From Dokdonia sp. Hel_I_53 (lineage in GTDB: Bacteria; Bacteroidota; Bacteroidia; Flavobacteriales; Flavobacteriaceae), in NCBI RefSeq assembly GCF_007827465.1, contig NZ_VISL01000001.1, positions 873,001-937,000 on the forward strand: a stretch of 64,000 nucleotides of DNA, given 5' to 3'. Within the stretch, counting starts at the first letter, position 1. Every line of letters starts with the position of its first letter. The position numbers and the translations under genes are program-made. This document shows positions 19,165 to 28,627 of the stretch, piece after piece. The notes under the pieces are model-generated. The model did not search any database. It was not told where the DNA came from and saw only the letters and a list, made by a program, of their open reading frames with translations.

Positions 19165-21231
19165 TTATTCAAGCACAGGTTCTAGAAATGTAACTTCTTC
19201 TAGTTTTAAATCATCATTGTATTTTAATAGATACACAGCATCATTAATAAAACCTCCTTTTACGTTTCTACCATATCTAAACTTATTCTCAACATAATCT
19301 GTCTCTACACCTGTCATAGCAGCATTATACAAATCATTTGCATAAGTCACTCTTAAAATGGTATCAAACATAAGGTCATACCCTCTTATAGCATTGTCAC
19401 TTGGACTTATGCCGTACATATCCTCATATGTATTCACAAATTTCTTAGCTGTTGCGTACTTATACTCTTTATTAACAGATGGGAAGTGAAATTGTAAATT
19501 ACGCAAGTGAGTATGTTGTATTTCATCACTATCATAGGCATTACCTTTATTTGTTGTAAATAAAACTACCTTTTTTACTCCAACTTGTGCATTAAGACTA
19601 GTAGTTACATTGCTTATGAGTGGAATATCATTACTCTCTAAAATCACCCAGTTTTCTAGTTCGTCAGAAAGCTGTTCTGCTACATCACCTGTATACAGGT
19701 AAAGACCTTTTTCTCCACTACGAGGCTCAACAGATTTAGCATTTGGGAAAATAGATTTTATTTTTATACGCGACGCTGTATTTTTAGAATCTGCAATCAC
19801 AACTATATTTTTTCCTTCTCCCATCATCTTGAGATACGATAACATTTTGTCACGGAGTAAATCTTCATTTGGCTTAGAGATAAATACATTGTCATCTCCC
19901 AGTACATTGCTAGATATAGGTGAAATAACAGGAATATTACGATCACTTAATAAAGTCGACACTCTATTAATATTATTCCCTAATAAAGGTCCGATCACGG
20001 CTTTTGTGTCTTGAAAGTTATTTGATAAAACGATGCTTTCCACTTTTCGTGCATTTGTAGCAGCACCATCCTTTAAATCATAGGACGTATCATAGGTATC
20101 AATAATAGTGGATATACCAGCTTTTTTTGCATCACTCACCGCCATAAGCATACCAGAGTATAGATCTAACGATAATCTCAAAATACGATCATCCTTTAGT
20201 AATCGCTCATTTACCTTAGCGCTATCTTGACGTATGCGATCAACACCAAATGGCAACATAATCGCAATTCTTTTTGTAGAGAAATCATTTAAGCTATCTA
20301 ACAAACTTACCTTTTGACTCTGAGAAATTTCACCCTCCATAGGGTTTTCCATTTCATTATCAACTTGTGGGTTGATTGACCCTGGAGTTCCTTTAGGGAC
20401 GACTAGCACCATTCCCTCTTTTAAACCATCGTCTAGTGCTGGATTTAAACTAAGTAATTCATCGGCTTCCATTTGAAAAAGTCGCAACAAGCTATAGATG
20501 GTATTTCCTTTCTGAACTTCATAAATACCATATTTTTCAGAGTCTATAATTGCACTATTTGAAAAGGATCCTTGAGGTACTTTAATAATCACACCTTCTT
20601 GAAGTCCCTCTTTAACTTCGGGATTTAGTGTCTCTAGCTCTGCGATAGAAATACCATATTTACGCGCAATACCATATTTAGTTTCCTTCGCTAAAACCTT
20701 ATATAAAAGATATCCGTCTGAGGTTATCTCACCTTCTTGTGGGAGTGTCTCAGAGGTTGCTGCTATAACTGCTGCATAATTAATTGGAATTCTGATTTTA
20801 TCGCCTTTACGTAAAACGCCACTATATAATTGCTTATTATATTTTTTAATTACGTCCTGAGGCACTCCGTATTCTTTAGATATTCCGTATAAGCCTTCCT
20901 TACGCTTAACCTTATGAATCTTAAACTTAAGCTCTTTTTCTAGAGGTAACACTTCTTTTTGAGATGAAACAGAGATGGAAGCAGAAGCTGGCAAAATCAG
21001 TACTAAGCCTTCATAAATTCCATTTTTTGCATCAGGATTAAGTTTGGTTATATCTGCCTGATCAATATTATATTTTTTAGAAATACTACCAACAGTTTCT
21101 CCTTTCTCTACTTGATGAGACACAAATTTTTGATATGACTGTGTCTCTTTTGTTAGAGGAGCTGAACTTGTACACGCTTTCGCGAAAGCGCAACAAAAAA
21201 TAACAATCCCTATTATTAAATAATTTTTCAT
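19165..21231 (-). CDS. LysM lipoprotein with periplasmic-binding-protein-like C-terminal domain
   Basis: 688 residues. Four LysM domains follow the N-terminus (each with a GETVGSISKKYNI-like start, at about 40-80, 105-145, 170-210 and 232-272), implying peptidoglycan binding. From about residue 320 the sequence resembles a type 1 periplasmic-binding fold (RIAIMLPFGVDR, AVIGPLLGNNINR, NIPVISPIS), like the LpoA/branched-chain receptor family. It may be a cell-wall-associated regulator; this is inferred. The lipobox (AFAKAC) is built from a copy of the host palindrome at 21176-21189. guaA lies 10 bp upstream and is probably in the same transcript. Confidence 0.8.
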   Translation of the reverse strand: MKNYLIIGIVIFCCAFAKACTSSAPLTKETQSYQKFVSHQVEKGETVGSISKKYNIDQADITKLNPDAKNGIYEGLVLILPASASISVSSQKEVLPLEKELKFKIHKVKRKEGLYGISKEYGVPQDVIKKYNKQLYSGVLRKGDKIRIPINYAAVIAATSETLPQEGEITSDGYLLYKVLAKETKYGIARKYGISIAELETLNPEVKEGLQEGVIIKVPQGSFSNSAIIDSEKYGIYEVQKGNTIYSLLRLFQMEADELLSLNPALDDGLKEGMVLVVPKGTPGSINPQVDNEMENPMEGEISQSQKVSLLDSLNDFSTKRIAIMLPFGVDRIRQDSAKVNERLLKDDRILRLSLDLYSGMLMAVSDAKKAGISTIIDTYDTSYDLKDGAATNARKVESIVLSNNFQDTKAVIGPLLGNNINRVSTLLSDRNIPVISPISSNVLGDDNVFISKPNEDLLRDKMLSYLKMMGEGKNIVVIADSKNTASRIKIKSIFPNAKSVEPRSGEKGLYLYTGDVAEQLSDELENWVILESNDIPLISNVTTSLNAQVGVKKVVLFTTNKGNAYDSDEIQHTHLRNLQFHFPSVNKEYKYATAKKFVNTYEDMYGISPSDNAIRGYDLMFDTILRVTYANDLYNAAMTGVETDYVENKFRYGRNVKGGFINDAVYLLKYNDDLKLEEVTFLEPVLE

Positions 21232-21240
21232 ATGTTTATT

Positions 21241-22773
21241 TTATTCCCACTCAATAGTCGCAGGTGGCTTAGAACTGATATCATATACCACTCTATTAAC
21301 GCCTTTTACCTTATTAATTATATCATTTGAAACTTTTTGTAGAAATTCATACGGTAAATTGACCCAATCTGCCGTCATTCCATCCGTACTTTCTACCGCT
21401 CTTAGAGCCACACACTTCTCATAGGTTCGCTCATCCCCCATTACTCCTACAGAGTTTACAGGGAGTAACATTGCGCCAGCTTGCCACACTTTATCATAAA
21501 GACCCCAATCTCTTAACCCTTGAATGAAAATATAATCTACTTCTTGTAAAATACGTACTTTTTCAAGTGTAATATCTCCTAAGATTCTAATGGCCAACCC
21601 TGGGCCTGGAAAAGGATGTCTCCCTAACAAAGTGGCTGGTAACCCCATACTAGCTCCTACTCTCCTCACTTCATCTTTAAAAAGCATTTTGAGAGGCTCT
21701 ACAACTTTTAATTTCATATAATCTGGGAGGCCACCTACATTGTGATGTGATTTGATCGTAGCGCTTGGGCCACCAGTGGCGCTTACAGATTCTATCACAT
21801 CAGGATAAATAGTACCCTGACCTAACCATTTTGCATTTTCTACTAACTTACTTTCATCATCAAAAACTTCTACAAACACACGACCTATAGCCTTACGCTT
21901 TGTTTCGGGATCGCTTTCACCTTCCAGAGCTTCCAAGAAGCGTGCCGAAGCATCAACTCCTTTTACATTGAGTCCCATTCCTTCATACTGAAGTAACACC
22001 TCTGAAAATTCATTTTTTCTAAGCAGTCCATTATTTACAAAAATGCAATACAGATTCTTTCCTATTGCCTTATGGAGTAAAGTGGCTGCTACAGTACTGT
22101 CAACACCACCAGAAAGTCCCAAGATAACTCTATCCTCACCTAGTTGTGCTTTTAAATTTGAAACAGTGGTGTCAACAAAGGCATCTGGTGTCCAAGTTTG
22201 TGCCACCCCGGCAATATGTACTAGGAAATTCTCTAAAATCTTTTTCCCGTCTGTAGAGTGATATACTTCTGGGTGAAACTGTATCCCATACGTATCCTCA
22301 TCTTCTATTTTATAGCCTGCATTTTCTACATCATTTGTTGATGCTATACGAACTGCTTTTCCCGGTAATTCTTTTATGGTATCACTGTGACTCATCCATA
22401 CTTGACTACTTGGTGAAACCCCTTTAAGAAATGGTTCATCTTGAGCTACAAAGGAAAGATTTGCTCTACCGTATTCACGTGTACTACTCTGCCCCACTTT
22501 TCCATCATAAAAATGAGCAAGATATTGAGCCCCGTAGCAAACCCCTAGTAATGGCTTTTTACCTTTTATTTGTGATAAATCTGGATGGGGAGCATCCTCT
22601 CCTCGCACAGAGTGTGGTGAACCAGACAGAATTACTGCTTTGTAACTTGATAAATCTTCTGGAGGATTGTTATAGGGCTTAATCTCACAGTAAATGTTTA
22701 ATTCACGTACTCTACGAGCAATAAGTTGTGTATACTGTGACCCAAAGTCTAGGATAAGGACATTATTTTGCAT
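21241..22773 (-). CDS. guaA: GMP synthase (glutamine-hydrolysing)
   Basis: Converts XMP to GMP using glutamine and ATP in the cytoplasm. The amidotransferase domain starts with [19 protein letters not shown], with catalytic Cys in GVCYGAQ and His/Glu in [11 protein letters not shown]. The ATP-pyrophosphatase signature [14 protein letters not shown] follows, and the protein ends with the standard [11 protein letters not shown]. Length of about 510 residues is normal. I use [11 protein letters not shown] as start; the frame opens five codons earlier. Confidence 0.97.
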   Translation of the reverse strand: MQNNVLILDFGSQYTQLIARRVRELNIYCEIKPYNNPPEDLSSYKAVILSGSPHSVRGEDAPHPDLSQIKGKKPLLGVCYGAQYLAHFYDGKVGQSSTREYGRANLSFVAQDEPFLKGVSPSSQVWMSHSDTIKELPGKAVRIASTNDVENAGYKIEDEDTYGIQFHPEVYHSTDGKKILENFLVHIAGVAQTWTPDAFVDTTVSNLKAQLGEDRVILGLSGGVDSTVAATLLHKAIGKNLYCIFVNNGLLRKNEFSEVLLQYEGMGLNVKGVDASARFLEALEGESDPETKRKAIGRVFVEVFDDESKLVENAKWLGQGTIYPDVIESVSATGGPSATIKSHHNVGGLPDYMKLKVVEPLKMLFKDEVRRVGASMGLPATLLGRHPFPGPGLAIRILGDITLEKVRILQEVDYIFIQGLRDWGLYDKVWQAGAMLLPVNSVGVMGDERTYEKCVALRAVESTDGMTADWVNLPYEFLQKVSNDIINKVKGVNRVVYDISSKPPATIEWE

Positions 22774-22958
22774 AGACAAAAATAACAAAGTTTATAGCAG
22801 TTATCCTCTTAACAGATTAAGAAAATATGGGATTTTTTTCACATCCTCACAAACTCGATGCTTGACACCTTTTACATCTCTATATCTAGATACACTTGAA
22901 ATAAGAGGATCTTAAGCAAAACCCTTAAAAGAACTCAAGATGATGTAGTTCATTACAT

Positions 22959-23411
22959 CTATTTGATATAATTAATAGATTTTACAGTGGGTTGATGAGC
23001 TACTACTTGTGATAATACAATTTGCGTTTTTGATTCTCCGTAAGTAATTATAACATCAATAAACTCCTCTAGATGCTTTTGATCTCTTAAAACCACCTCC
23101 ATCACGATATTCTCATTCCCTGTAATTCGGTAGCAGTTTACAACTTCATTCCATTTTTTTACATTCTCAAGAAAAGGTTTCAATTTACCCATAAATGCTC
23201 TAATGGTTATAATTGCCTTGAGCTGATACCCGATCAACTCTGGTGCTATTACTGCCCTATAACTCTTTATGATTCCTACATCTTCCATTTTTCGTATGCG
23301 CTCTGCTACTGCAGGTGAACTGATACCTACAATTTTCCCAATGGCAGTATTAGATTGTCTTGCATTTTCTTGTAAACATCTCAGAATTCCATTATTAATG
23401 TTGTCTACCAT
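22959..23411 (-). CDS. Lrp/AsnC family transcriptional regulator
   Basis: A 150-residue regulator with an N-terminal helix-turn-helix (ARQSNTAIGKIVGISSPAVAERIRKME) and a C-terminal RAM ligand-binding domain (FMGKLKPFLENVKKWNEVVNCYRITGNENIVMEVVLRD). The domain normally binds an amino acid and controls amino-acid genes. It is divergent from the gene at 23519, and the spacer holds a long inverted repeat likely to be its operator. The target set cannot be read from this window. Confidence 0.9.
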   Translation of the reverse strand: MVDNINNGILRCLQENARQSNTAIGKIVGISSPAVAERIRKMEDVGIIKSYRAVIAPELIGYQLKAIITIRAFMGKLKPFLENVKKWNEVVNCYRITGNENIVMEVVLRDQKHLEEFIDVIITYGESKTQIVLSQVVAHQPTVKSINYIK

Positions 23412-23478
23412 AAATTTTAAAGTATTTACTCAAAAATAAATAATTTATAAAGTAAATATGCTTTTGACTTTAAAATTT
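23412..23478. promoter_or_regulatory. Inverted-repeat operator candidate in the Lrp divergent promoter
   Basis: AAATTTTAAAGT (23412-23423) is the exact reverse complement of ACTTTAAAATTT (23467-23478), and the inner TATTTACT and AGTAAATA also pair. Spaced AT-rich dyads of this kind are usual for Lrp-family autoregulation; binding is inferred. Confidence 0.5.
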
Positions 23479-23518
23479 AAATTGTTTTTTTCATGGGTCG
23501 ATGTATTTTTAGTTCGTC

Positions 23519-23932
23519 ATGAGATACGAACCATCTTCTACTTTTAAACAAACACCTTGTATACAAAAACTCTCTATTTATAAGAGTGCTATAGAGGTGT
23601 TTACACTTTCTCGGAAGCTTAGAAAAAACTATAGTTCTCTATCTCAAACTAAGGAAATAGTGCTTTCTCAATCACTATATGAACAACTGCTCACTACAGC
23701 AGTTTCTTTACCATATACAATTGCACAAGCTTCAGTGACAAAAAACTACACTAAAAAAATTCACTTTCAACAGAGAATAGCTGAAAGTCTTCGTTTACTA
23801 AACAAAATTTGTAGCGATTTGTCTTCTATATATCAAGGACACAAGTGCGAAGTAAATCATCTAGTAAAAGAAATAAAGCGACTTGAAAGAAGATTTCACT
23901 TGTGGTCTATCCAGCATACACAACAGAATTAA
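23519..23932 (+). CDS. Small helical protein, possibly four-helix-bundle (IVS-protein-like)
   Basis: 137 residues, predicted almost entirely helical. The segments LSIYKSAIEVFTLSRKL and LTTAVSLPYTIAQAS resemble the 23S rRNA intervening-sequence four-helix-bundle family found as single genes in Bacteroidota, but divergence is high. The protein is basic. It is divergent from the Lrp gene and may be under its control. Confidence 0.5.
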   Translation: MRYEPSSTFKQTPCIQKLSIYKSAIEVFTLSRKLRKNYSSLSQTKEIVLSQSLYEQLLTTAVSLPYTIAQASVTKNYTKKIHFQQRIAESLRLLNKICSDLSSIYQGHKCEVNHLVKEIKRLERRFHLWSIQHTQQN

Positions 23933-24040
23933 TGAGCTATTTTGCTAATTTTAAGAAGTATATGTTAAAACTTGTTAAGTAGATGATTTCAAATCAATTA
24001 TCGGATTAATTTTAATTTACTAATCAATATCTATAAAACA

Positions 24041-24199
24041 ATGAGAGACATTTTATCACTTATTATCGTATTATTAATAATCGGATGGCTTGTAGGCTAT
24101 TTTGGTTTTGGAGATGCAGTAGGAAGCCTGATCCACATCCTTTTAGTAATTGCTGTAATTGTAATTATTTTCAGACTTATTTCTGGAAGAAAATTATAA
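24041..24199 (+). CDS. Small membrane protein, lmo0937-like
   Basis: A 52-residue ORF (MRDILSLIIVLLIIGWLVGY, then a Gly-rich turn and a second hydrophobic helix ending in SGRKL). This two-helix arrangement is that of the lmo0937 family of small stress-associated membrane proteins. It lies 32 bp before a small lipoprotein gene, probably in one transcript. Confidence 0.7.
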   Translation: MRDILSLIIVLLIIGWLVGYFGFGDAVGSLIHILLVIAVIVIIFRLISGRKL

Positions 24200-24231
24200 G
24201 TAATTTTTAATATTAATCTAAACAATAAAAG

Positions 24232-24372
24232 ATGACCAAACGATTTTTAACACTAGCCGTTATTACCTTATTTACTCTTTCATTTGCAAGCTGTAGAGAA
24301 GAGTCTACTGGAGAAAAAATGGAAGATGCTGTAGAAGATGTAGCAGATGACGTGGAGGATGCTGTAGATTAA
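24232..24372 (+). CDS. Small acidic lipoprotein
   Basis: 46 residues: signal peptide with lipobox ASC (Cys21), then a short highly acidic tail with repeated EDAVEDVADDVEDAVD heptad-like units that could form an amphipathic helix. Such entericidin-like mini-lipoproteins are often stress-induced; function unknown. Followed by a clear terminator. Confidence 0.65.
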   Translation: MTKRFLTLAVITLFTLSFASCREESTGEKMEDAVEDVADDVEDAVD

Positions 24373-24414
24373 GTATCACATACTTCATCCTGTAATATCG
24401 GGACCTATAATTTT

Positions 24415-24440
24415 AAAGCCGCTCTAATTTAAGCGGCTTT
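24415..24440 (+). terminator. Terminator after the small lipoprotein gene
   Basis: AAAGCCGCT (24415-24423) pairs perfectly with AGCGGCTTT (24432-24440), followed by T residues. The remaining spacer to 24711 contains only a host palindrome at 24670-24683. Confidence 0.92.
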
Positions 24441-24711
24441 TTTAATGCTTACATTTTAAGAATTAATACAACTGGTTAGTGAACATACAACGATCTATGA
24501 ATTTAATTTCCAAGAATAGGTGAGCTTTAATTATTAATAGTAACTTGTACTATTAGTTAGCCACATGTCTGTTTTGTGTTCAACTTTAAAAATAAATCTG
24601 CTCTTAAAAATCACGCCTTTTTTATAGATTACGTATTTTTAAATTTTTAAAATAAGTTGTGATGAGTACGCTTTCGCGAAAGCAAATACAGCGCTCACCT
24701 AAATAGCACTA

Positions 24712-26232
24712 ATGGAAAAAAAACAAGAATTTTTAGAATTTATTAATGCGGGTAACAGCTTTAAAGGTGATTTTATCACTATGGGAGCAGCAATGCTAGA
24801 TGGAGAAACTATCACAAATGCTCACGTAAAGGTTCCTCTAAAAACTTTGAACAGGCATGGACTTATTGCTGGTGCTACAGGTACTGGAAAGACCAAAACG
24901 CTACAAGTAATCTCAGAAAACTTATCCGACAAAGGGATCCCAGTGCTTCTAATGGATATGAAGGGAGATCTATCTGGTATTGCAAAAGCAAGTACTGGAC
25001 ACCCAAAGATCGATGAACGCCATCAGAAAATAGGAATTCCGTTTGAACCAAAAGATTTTCCTGTAGAATTGCTTACGCTTTCAGAACAGAATGGCGTTAG
25101 GTTAAGAGCTACTGTAAGTGAATTTGGCCCTGTTCTTTTCTCAAGAATTATTGATGCCACTGTGGCTCAGTCTGGTATTATTTCTATATTATTTAAATAC
25201 AGTGATGATCACAAATTACCTCTTCTCGACCTAAAGGATTTTAAAAAAATCCTTCAATATGCTACTAACGAAGGTAAAGAAGAAATCACTAAGGAATATG
25301 GACGTATCTCAGCTGCCTCCTCTGGCTCTATCTTGCGTAAAATTGTAGAGCTAGAACAACAAGGAGCAGATATTTTCTTTGGTGAGAAATCTTTTGATAC
25401 TGATGATCTCACTAGGAAGACTAGTGATGGAAGAGGTGTAATTAATGTAATAAGACTCACAGATATTCAAGATAGGCCCAAGTTATTTTCTACATTTATG
25501 TTGAGTTTATTAGCCGAAATTTATGCCACTTTTCCAGAGCAAGGGGATAGTGATAAACCAGAACTAGTCATATTTATAGATGAAGCACATCTGATTTTCA
25601 AAGAAGCTTCTAAAGCATTGCACAGTCAGATAGAAAGTATTGTAAAACTTATAAGGTCAAAAGGCGTGGGTATTTACTTCGTCACTCAAAATCCTACCGA
25701 TATACCAGAAGGCGTTTTGAGTCAATTGGGATTAAAAGTACAGCATGCCCTTAGAGCATTTACTGCAAAAGACAGAAAAGCAATAAAACTCACTGCAGAA
25801 AACTATCCAGATTCTCCGTATTACGATACAAAGACGGTCTTAACATCGTTAGGTATAGGAGAAGCATTAATTTCTGCACTAGATGAAAAAGGACGTCCTA
25901 CTCCACTAGCTGCCACCATGTTAAGAGCACCCATGTCACGTATGGACATTCTTTCCCAAAAAGAAATTCAAGGAATTAATGATCGGTCTGAATTAGTAGA
26001 GAAATATAACGAAGAAATTGATAGAGAGAGCGCCTATGAATTACTCCAACAGAAAATAGAAAAAGCCAATGAGGCTGAGGCCAAAGAGAAAGCTAAATCT
26101 GAGCGAGCAAAAGCCTCTAAAACGAGCTCTAGAAAAACACAGAGTGCCACCTCTAAAGCATTAATTAAAGTGCTCACAAGTGCCACGGTGATTCGTGGAG
26201 TTTTTGGAATACTCGGTAAAATGTTAAAATAA
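24712..26232 (+). CDS. HerA-like ATPase (DUF853/helicase HerA-like)
   Basis: A 506-residue ATPase of the HerA/FtsK superfamily, DUF853 group. Walker A GATGTGKTKT is near residue 54, Walker B FIDEAHLIF near 288, and the sensor region IYFVTQNPTDIPEGVLSQLG follows. A charged Lys/Ala/Glu coiled tail (about 440-485) precedes a short hydrophobic C-terminus. Stand-alone DUF853 proteins are predicted DNA- or RNA-translocating motors of unknown role; no NurA nuclease is nearby. Confidence 0.85.
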   Translation: MEKKQEFLEFINAGNSFKGDFITMGAAMLDGETITNAHVKVPLKTLNRHGLIAGATGTGKTKTLQVISENLSDKGIPVLLMDMKGDLSGIAKASTGHPKIDERHQKIGIPFEPKDFPVELLTLSEQNGVRLRATVSEFGPVLFSRIIDATVAQSGIISILFKYSDDHKLPLLDLKDFKKILQYATNEGKEEITKEYGRISAASSGSILRKIVELEQQGADIFFGEKSFDTDDLTRKTSDGRGVINVIRLTDIQDRPKLFSTFMLSLLAEIYATFPEQGDSDKPELVIFIDEAHLIFKEASKALHSQIESIVKLIRSKGVGIYFVTQNPTDIPEGVLSQLGLKVQHALRAFTAKDRKAIKLTAENYPDSPYYDTKTVLTSLGIGEALISALDEKGRPTPLAATMLRAPMSRMDILSQKEIQGINDRSELVEKYNEEIDRESAYELLQQKIEKANEAEAKEKAKSERAKASKTSSRKTQSATSKALIKVLTSATVIRGVFGILGKMLK

Positions 26233-26243
26233 TAGAAAATCTA

Positions 26244-26789
26244 ATGAAAATATATATCACACTTACAGCTGTATTACTTACTCTATCTTCCTGTTCTGAT
26301 GCTAATACACACAAAATAACTCAAGACACGGTAGGACCCTTATCAAAATCGACAACAATTAATGATCTTTCTATTGTCTTTAAAAATGATAGTTTAGTGG
26401 ATGATAGTGGTAGCAATGATTTTAGAACTCCACAAGGAGAAGTCACGGTCTTTGAAAAAGGAGGGAAAAAATTATTAAAATTAACTCCTCAAACAAATAC
26501 TAAGGAATCAAAAGTTAAATATATACAAGTGTTTGATGATCGTTATGAAACGGATCAAGGGATTACCCTCAAAAGTACGTTTAAGGATATACAGAATGCA
26601 TATACGATCAGATCCATAGAAAATTTAATAGGAGCTATTGTTATTTTTGTAAATGAAAGCGATGCATATTTTACGATCGATAAGAAACACCTTCCAGGAG
26701 ATCTAAAATTTAATACCTCTTCAAAAATAGAACTCTCTCAAATTCCTGATGATGCACCCATTAAATACTTACAGATAGGATGGGAGTAA
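26244..26789 (+). CDS. Putative lipoprotein
   Basis: 181 residues with a lipobox-like SSC at residues 16-18. The mature protein is rich in Lys, Asp and Thr, with no family I recognise. It overlaps the following cupin gene by 10 bp, so the two are translationally coupled and probably act together or share regulation. Confidence 0.6.
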   Translation: MKIYITLTAVLLTLSSCSDANTHKITQDTVGPLSKSTTINDLSIVFKNDSLVDDSGSNDFRTPQGEVTVFEKGGKKLLKLTPQTNTKESKVKYIQVFDDRYETDQGITLKSTFKDIQNAYTIRSIENLIGAIVIFVNESDAYFTIDKKHLPGDLKFNTSSKIELSQIPDDAPIKYLQIGWE

Positions 26790-27148
26790 ACAAAAAGTAT
26801 ACAATCCAAAAAAGCCCTTTTATTGTGCCTACAGATGATGGAAAGCTTATAGAAGAACATTGGGGCAACGCAACAGATGGTAATTCTGATCTTAGCATAG
26901 CACATATGGTGGCACCTCCGGGTTGGAGCGAACCTTTTCAAACTCCAGAGTTTGATGAGTACACCTATATTATTAAAGGTAAAAAACAGTTTATTATCGA
27001 GGGAGAGACAGTAATTTTAGAGGCTGGAGAAAGTATAAAAATTAAACGAAATACACGCATACAGTATAGTAATCCATTTGAAGAGTCCTGTGAGTATATA
27101 GCGATTTGCACCCCTGCATTTTCACCAGACTTCGTACATAGAGAATAA
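26780..27148 (+). CDS. Cupin-domain protein
   Basis: A 122-residue single cupin barrel. The first metal motif is degenerate (EPFQTPEFDEYTYIIKGKKQFIIEG), and the second has LEAGESIKIKRNTRIQYSN. The acidic-residue pattern rather than a His triad suggests an unusual ligand set. Starts within the preceding lipoprotein gene. Function unknown. Confidence 0.75.
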   Translation: MGVNKKYTIQKSPFIVPTDDGKLIEEHWGNATDGNSDLSIAHMVAPPGWSEPFQTPEFDEYTYIIKGKKQFIIEGETVILEAGESIKIKRNTRIQYSNPFEESCEYIAICTPAFSPDFVHRE

Positions 27149-27210
27149 ATTCTTCAAATTATTTAGAAGACCTAAAACATTACAATACCTTATCTAACAC
27201 TCATTTCAAA

Positions 27211-28050
27211 TTGAAAAAGACCTTTCAAAAATTTCTTCCCAGAGCAATCGGAGCAAAAATTAATACGATAAGCCTCTATGACAAGAAAAAGGCTTCAAAA
27301 ATAGCCTTTAATATCTTTTGCACTCCTAGAGCGGGAAAGGTTTCTGAGGAGCAAGAAGCGTATTTAAAGGGTGCTAAGTCTATCAAATTGAAGACTTCTA
27401 AAAATGAATTACAATCGTACCACTGGCCGGGTAAAGGCAAAAAAGTGCTACTCATTCACGGCTGGGAAAGCAATACATATCGATGGCACTTACTTATAAA
27501 GGATCTTAAGGAAAGGGATTATGATATTTATGCAATAGATGCCCCTGCCCACGGGCACTCAAAAGGAAATATTCTTTATGTGACTTTATATGCCGAAGCT
27601 ATCCAAAGTGCGGTACAAGCTTTTAAACCAGAGATGATTGTCGCGCATTCCATTGGAAGTTTAGCAACTATTTTTCATAACTTCCATTATAAAAATACTG
27701 ATCTTTCAAAAATAGTTTTGCTAGGACCTGCGTCTGAACTTTCTGAAATCATGAGCGACTATCAAAAAATTCTAAGACTCAACGAGCGTACGATGAAAGC
27801 ATTAGAAAAATTAGTTGTCAAACGTTTTGGCTTCAATTTTAAGGATTTTTCTGGAGCAGCTTTCGCAAAAGCAATTAAAACGCCCACCCTCCTCATTCAT
27901 GACAAGTTTGATAGAATTACTCCCATAGAGGCTTCTAGGGCTATTCACAAAAATATTACCAATAGTAAACTAATTGAAACAGAAGGATTTGGACACTCTC
28001 TTTATCAACAAGAAGTGAGAGACGAAATTTTAAAATTTATCGAGCATTAA
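27211..28050 (+). CDS. Alpha/beta hydrolase
   Basis: 279 residues with the alpha/beta hydrolase layout: oxyanion region LLIHGWESN, nucleophile elbow AHSIGSLA, acid in HDKFDRITP and late His in GFGHSLYQQ. The initiation codon is TTG. Substrate unknown. A near-copy of the host palindrome at about 27861 (one substitution) is read as AFAKA. Confidence 0.85.
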   Translation: MKKTFQKFLPRAIGAKINTISLYDKKKASKIAFNIFCTPRAGKVSEEQEAYLKGAKSIKLKTSKNELQSYHWPGKGKKVLLIHGWESNTYRWHLLIKDLKERDYDIYAIDAPAHGHSKGNILYVTLYAEAIQSAVQAFKPEMIVAHSIGSLATIFHNFHYKNTDLSKIVLLGPASELSEIMSDYQKILRLNERTMKALEKLVVKRFGFNFKDFSGAAFAKAIKTPTLLIHDKFDRITPIEASRAIHKNITNSKLIETEGFGHSLYQQEVRDEILKFIEH

Positions 28051-28080
28051 CTATCTGTCGTAGCTAAACATTAAGCGCCC

Positions 28081-28620
28081 TTAAAGTTCGTCTTCCAGTC
28101 CTTCAACGGTACTATCATTACGTGCATTAAGATTCATACCCGCATAAAAGCCGAGTGGCTCATCTATAATGAGTTTTACTTGAAAAGAAATCTGACCTGT
28201 ATGATATGAAAAATGCTCTACTGCATGTAATATAGCTCCTATTCCAGAGAATTGAAATCCTTGGACATTGTAGGTTGTGAGCAGTTGTTCATCGGTGGCT
28301 TCACTTATGGTTTTATTTACAGAACTCGTAATGAATAATAATTTTTGTAAAAGTTCATCACGGCTAAATCCATCTTCTACTTCAAACTCAAGATCTCGAT
28401 CTCTATCATCTGCCTCTCCTCCTATACTAGATAGTACGTATTGTTTTAAGTTGCCGCATATGTGCAGCAGCATATTCCCTAGCGTATTTAGAGATCTATT
28501 TTGCTTCGTCCATATTTCTTCCTCTTGAATTTTAGAAAGAGCTATGCTTACCATACGTACATTTTCATCAATACGGTAAATTGCATTATCCTTAAATTCT
28601 TGGTTCCACTCTAAATCCAT
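28081..28620 (-). CDS. DinB family protein (DUF1572)
   Basis: A 179-residue four-helix DinB-like protein; the metal histidines are in MLLHICGNLKQYV and AVEHFSYHTGQI. DinB relatives include thiol-dependent transferases. It lies 7 bp downstream of hisA in the same direction, where hisF would be expected, so it probably rides on the his transcript. A metabolic link to histidine is not shown. Confidence 0.8.
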   Translation of the reverse strand: MDLEWNQEFKDNAIYRIDENVRMVSIALSKIQEEEIWTKQNRSLNTLGNMLLHICGNLKQYVLSSIGGEADDRDRDLEFEVEDGFSRDELLQKLLFITSSVNKTISEATDEQLLTTYNVQGFQFSGIGAILHAVEHFSYHTGQISFQVKLIIDEPLGFYAGMNLNARNDSTVEGLEDEL

Positions 28621-28627
28621 TCTCCTC

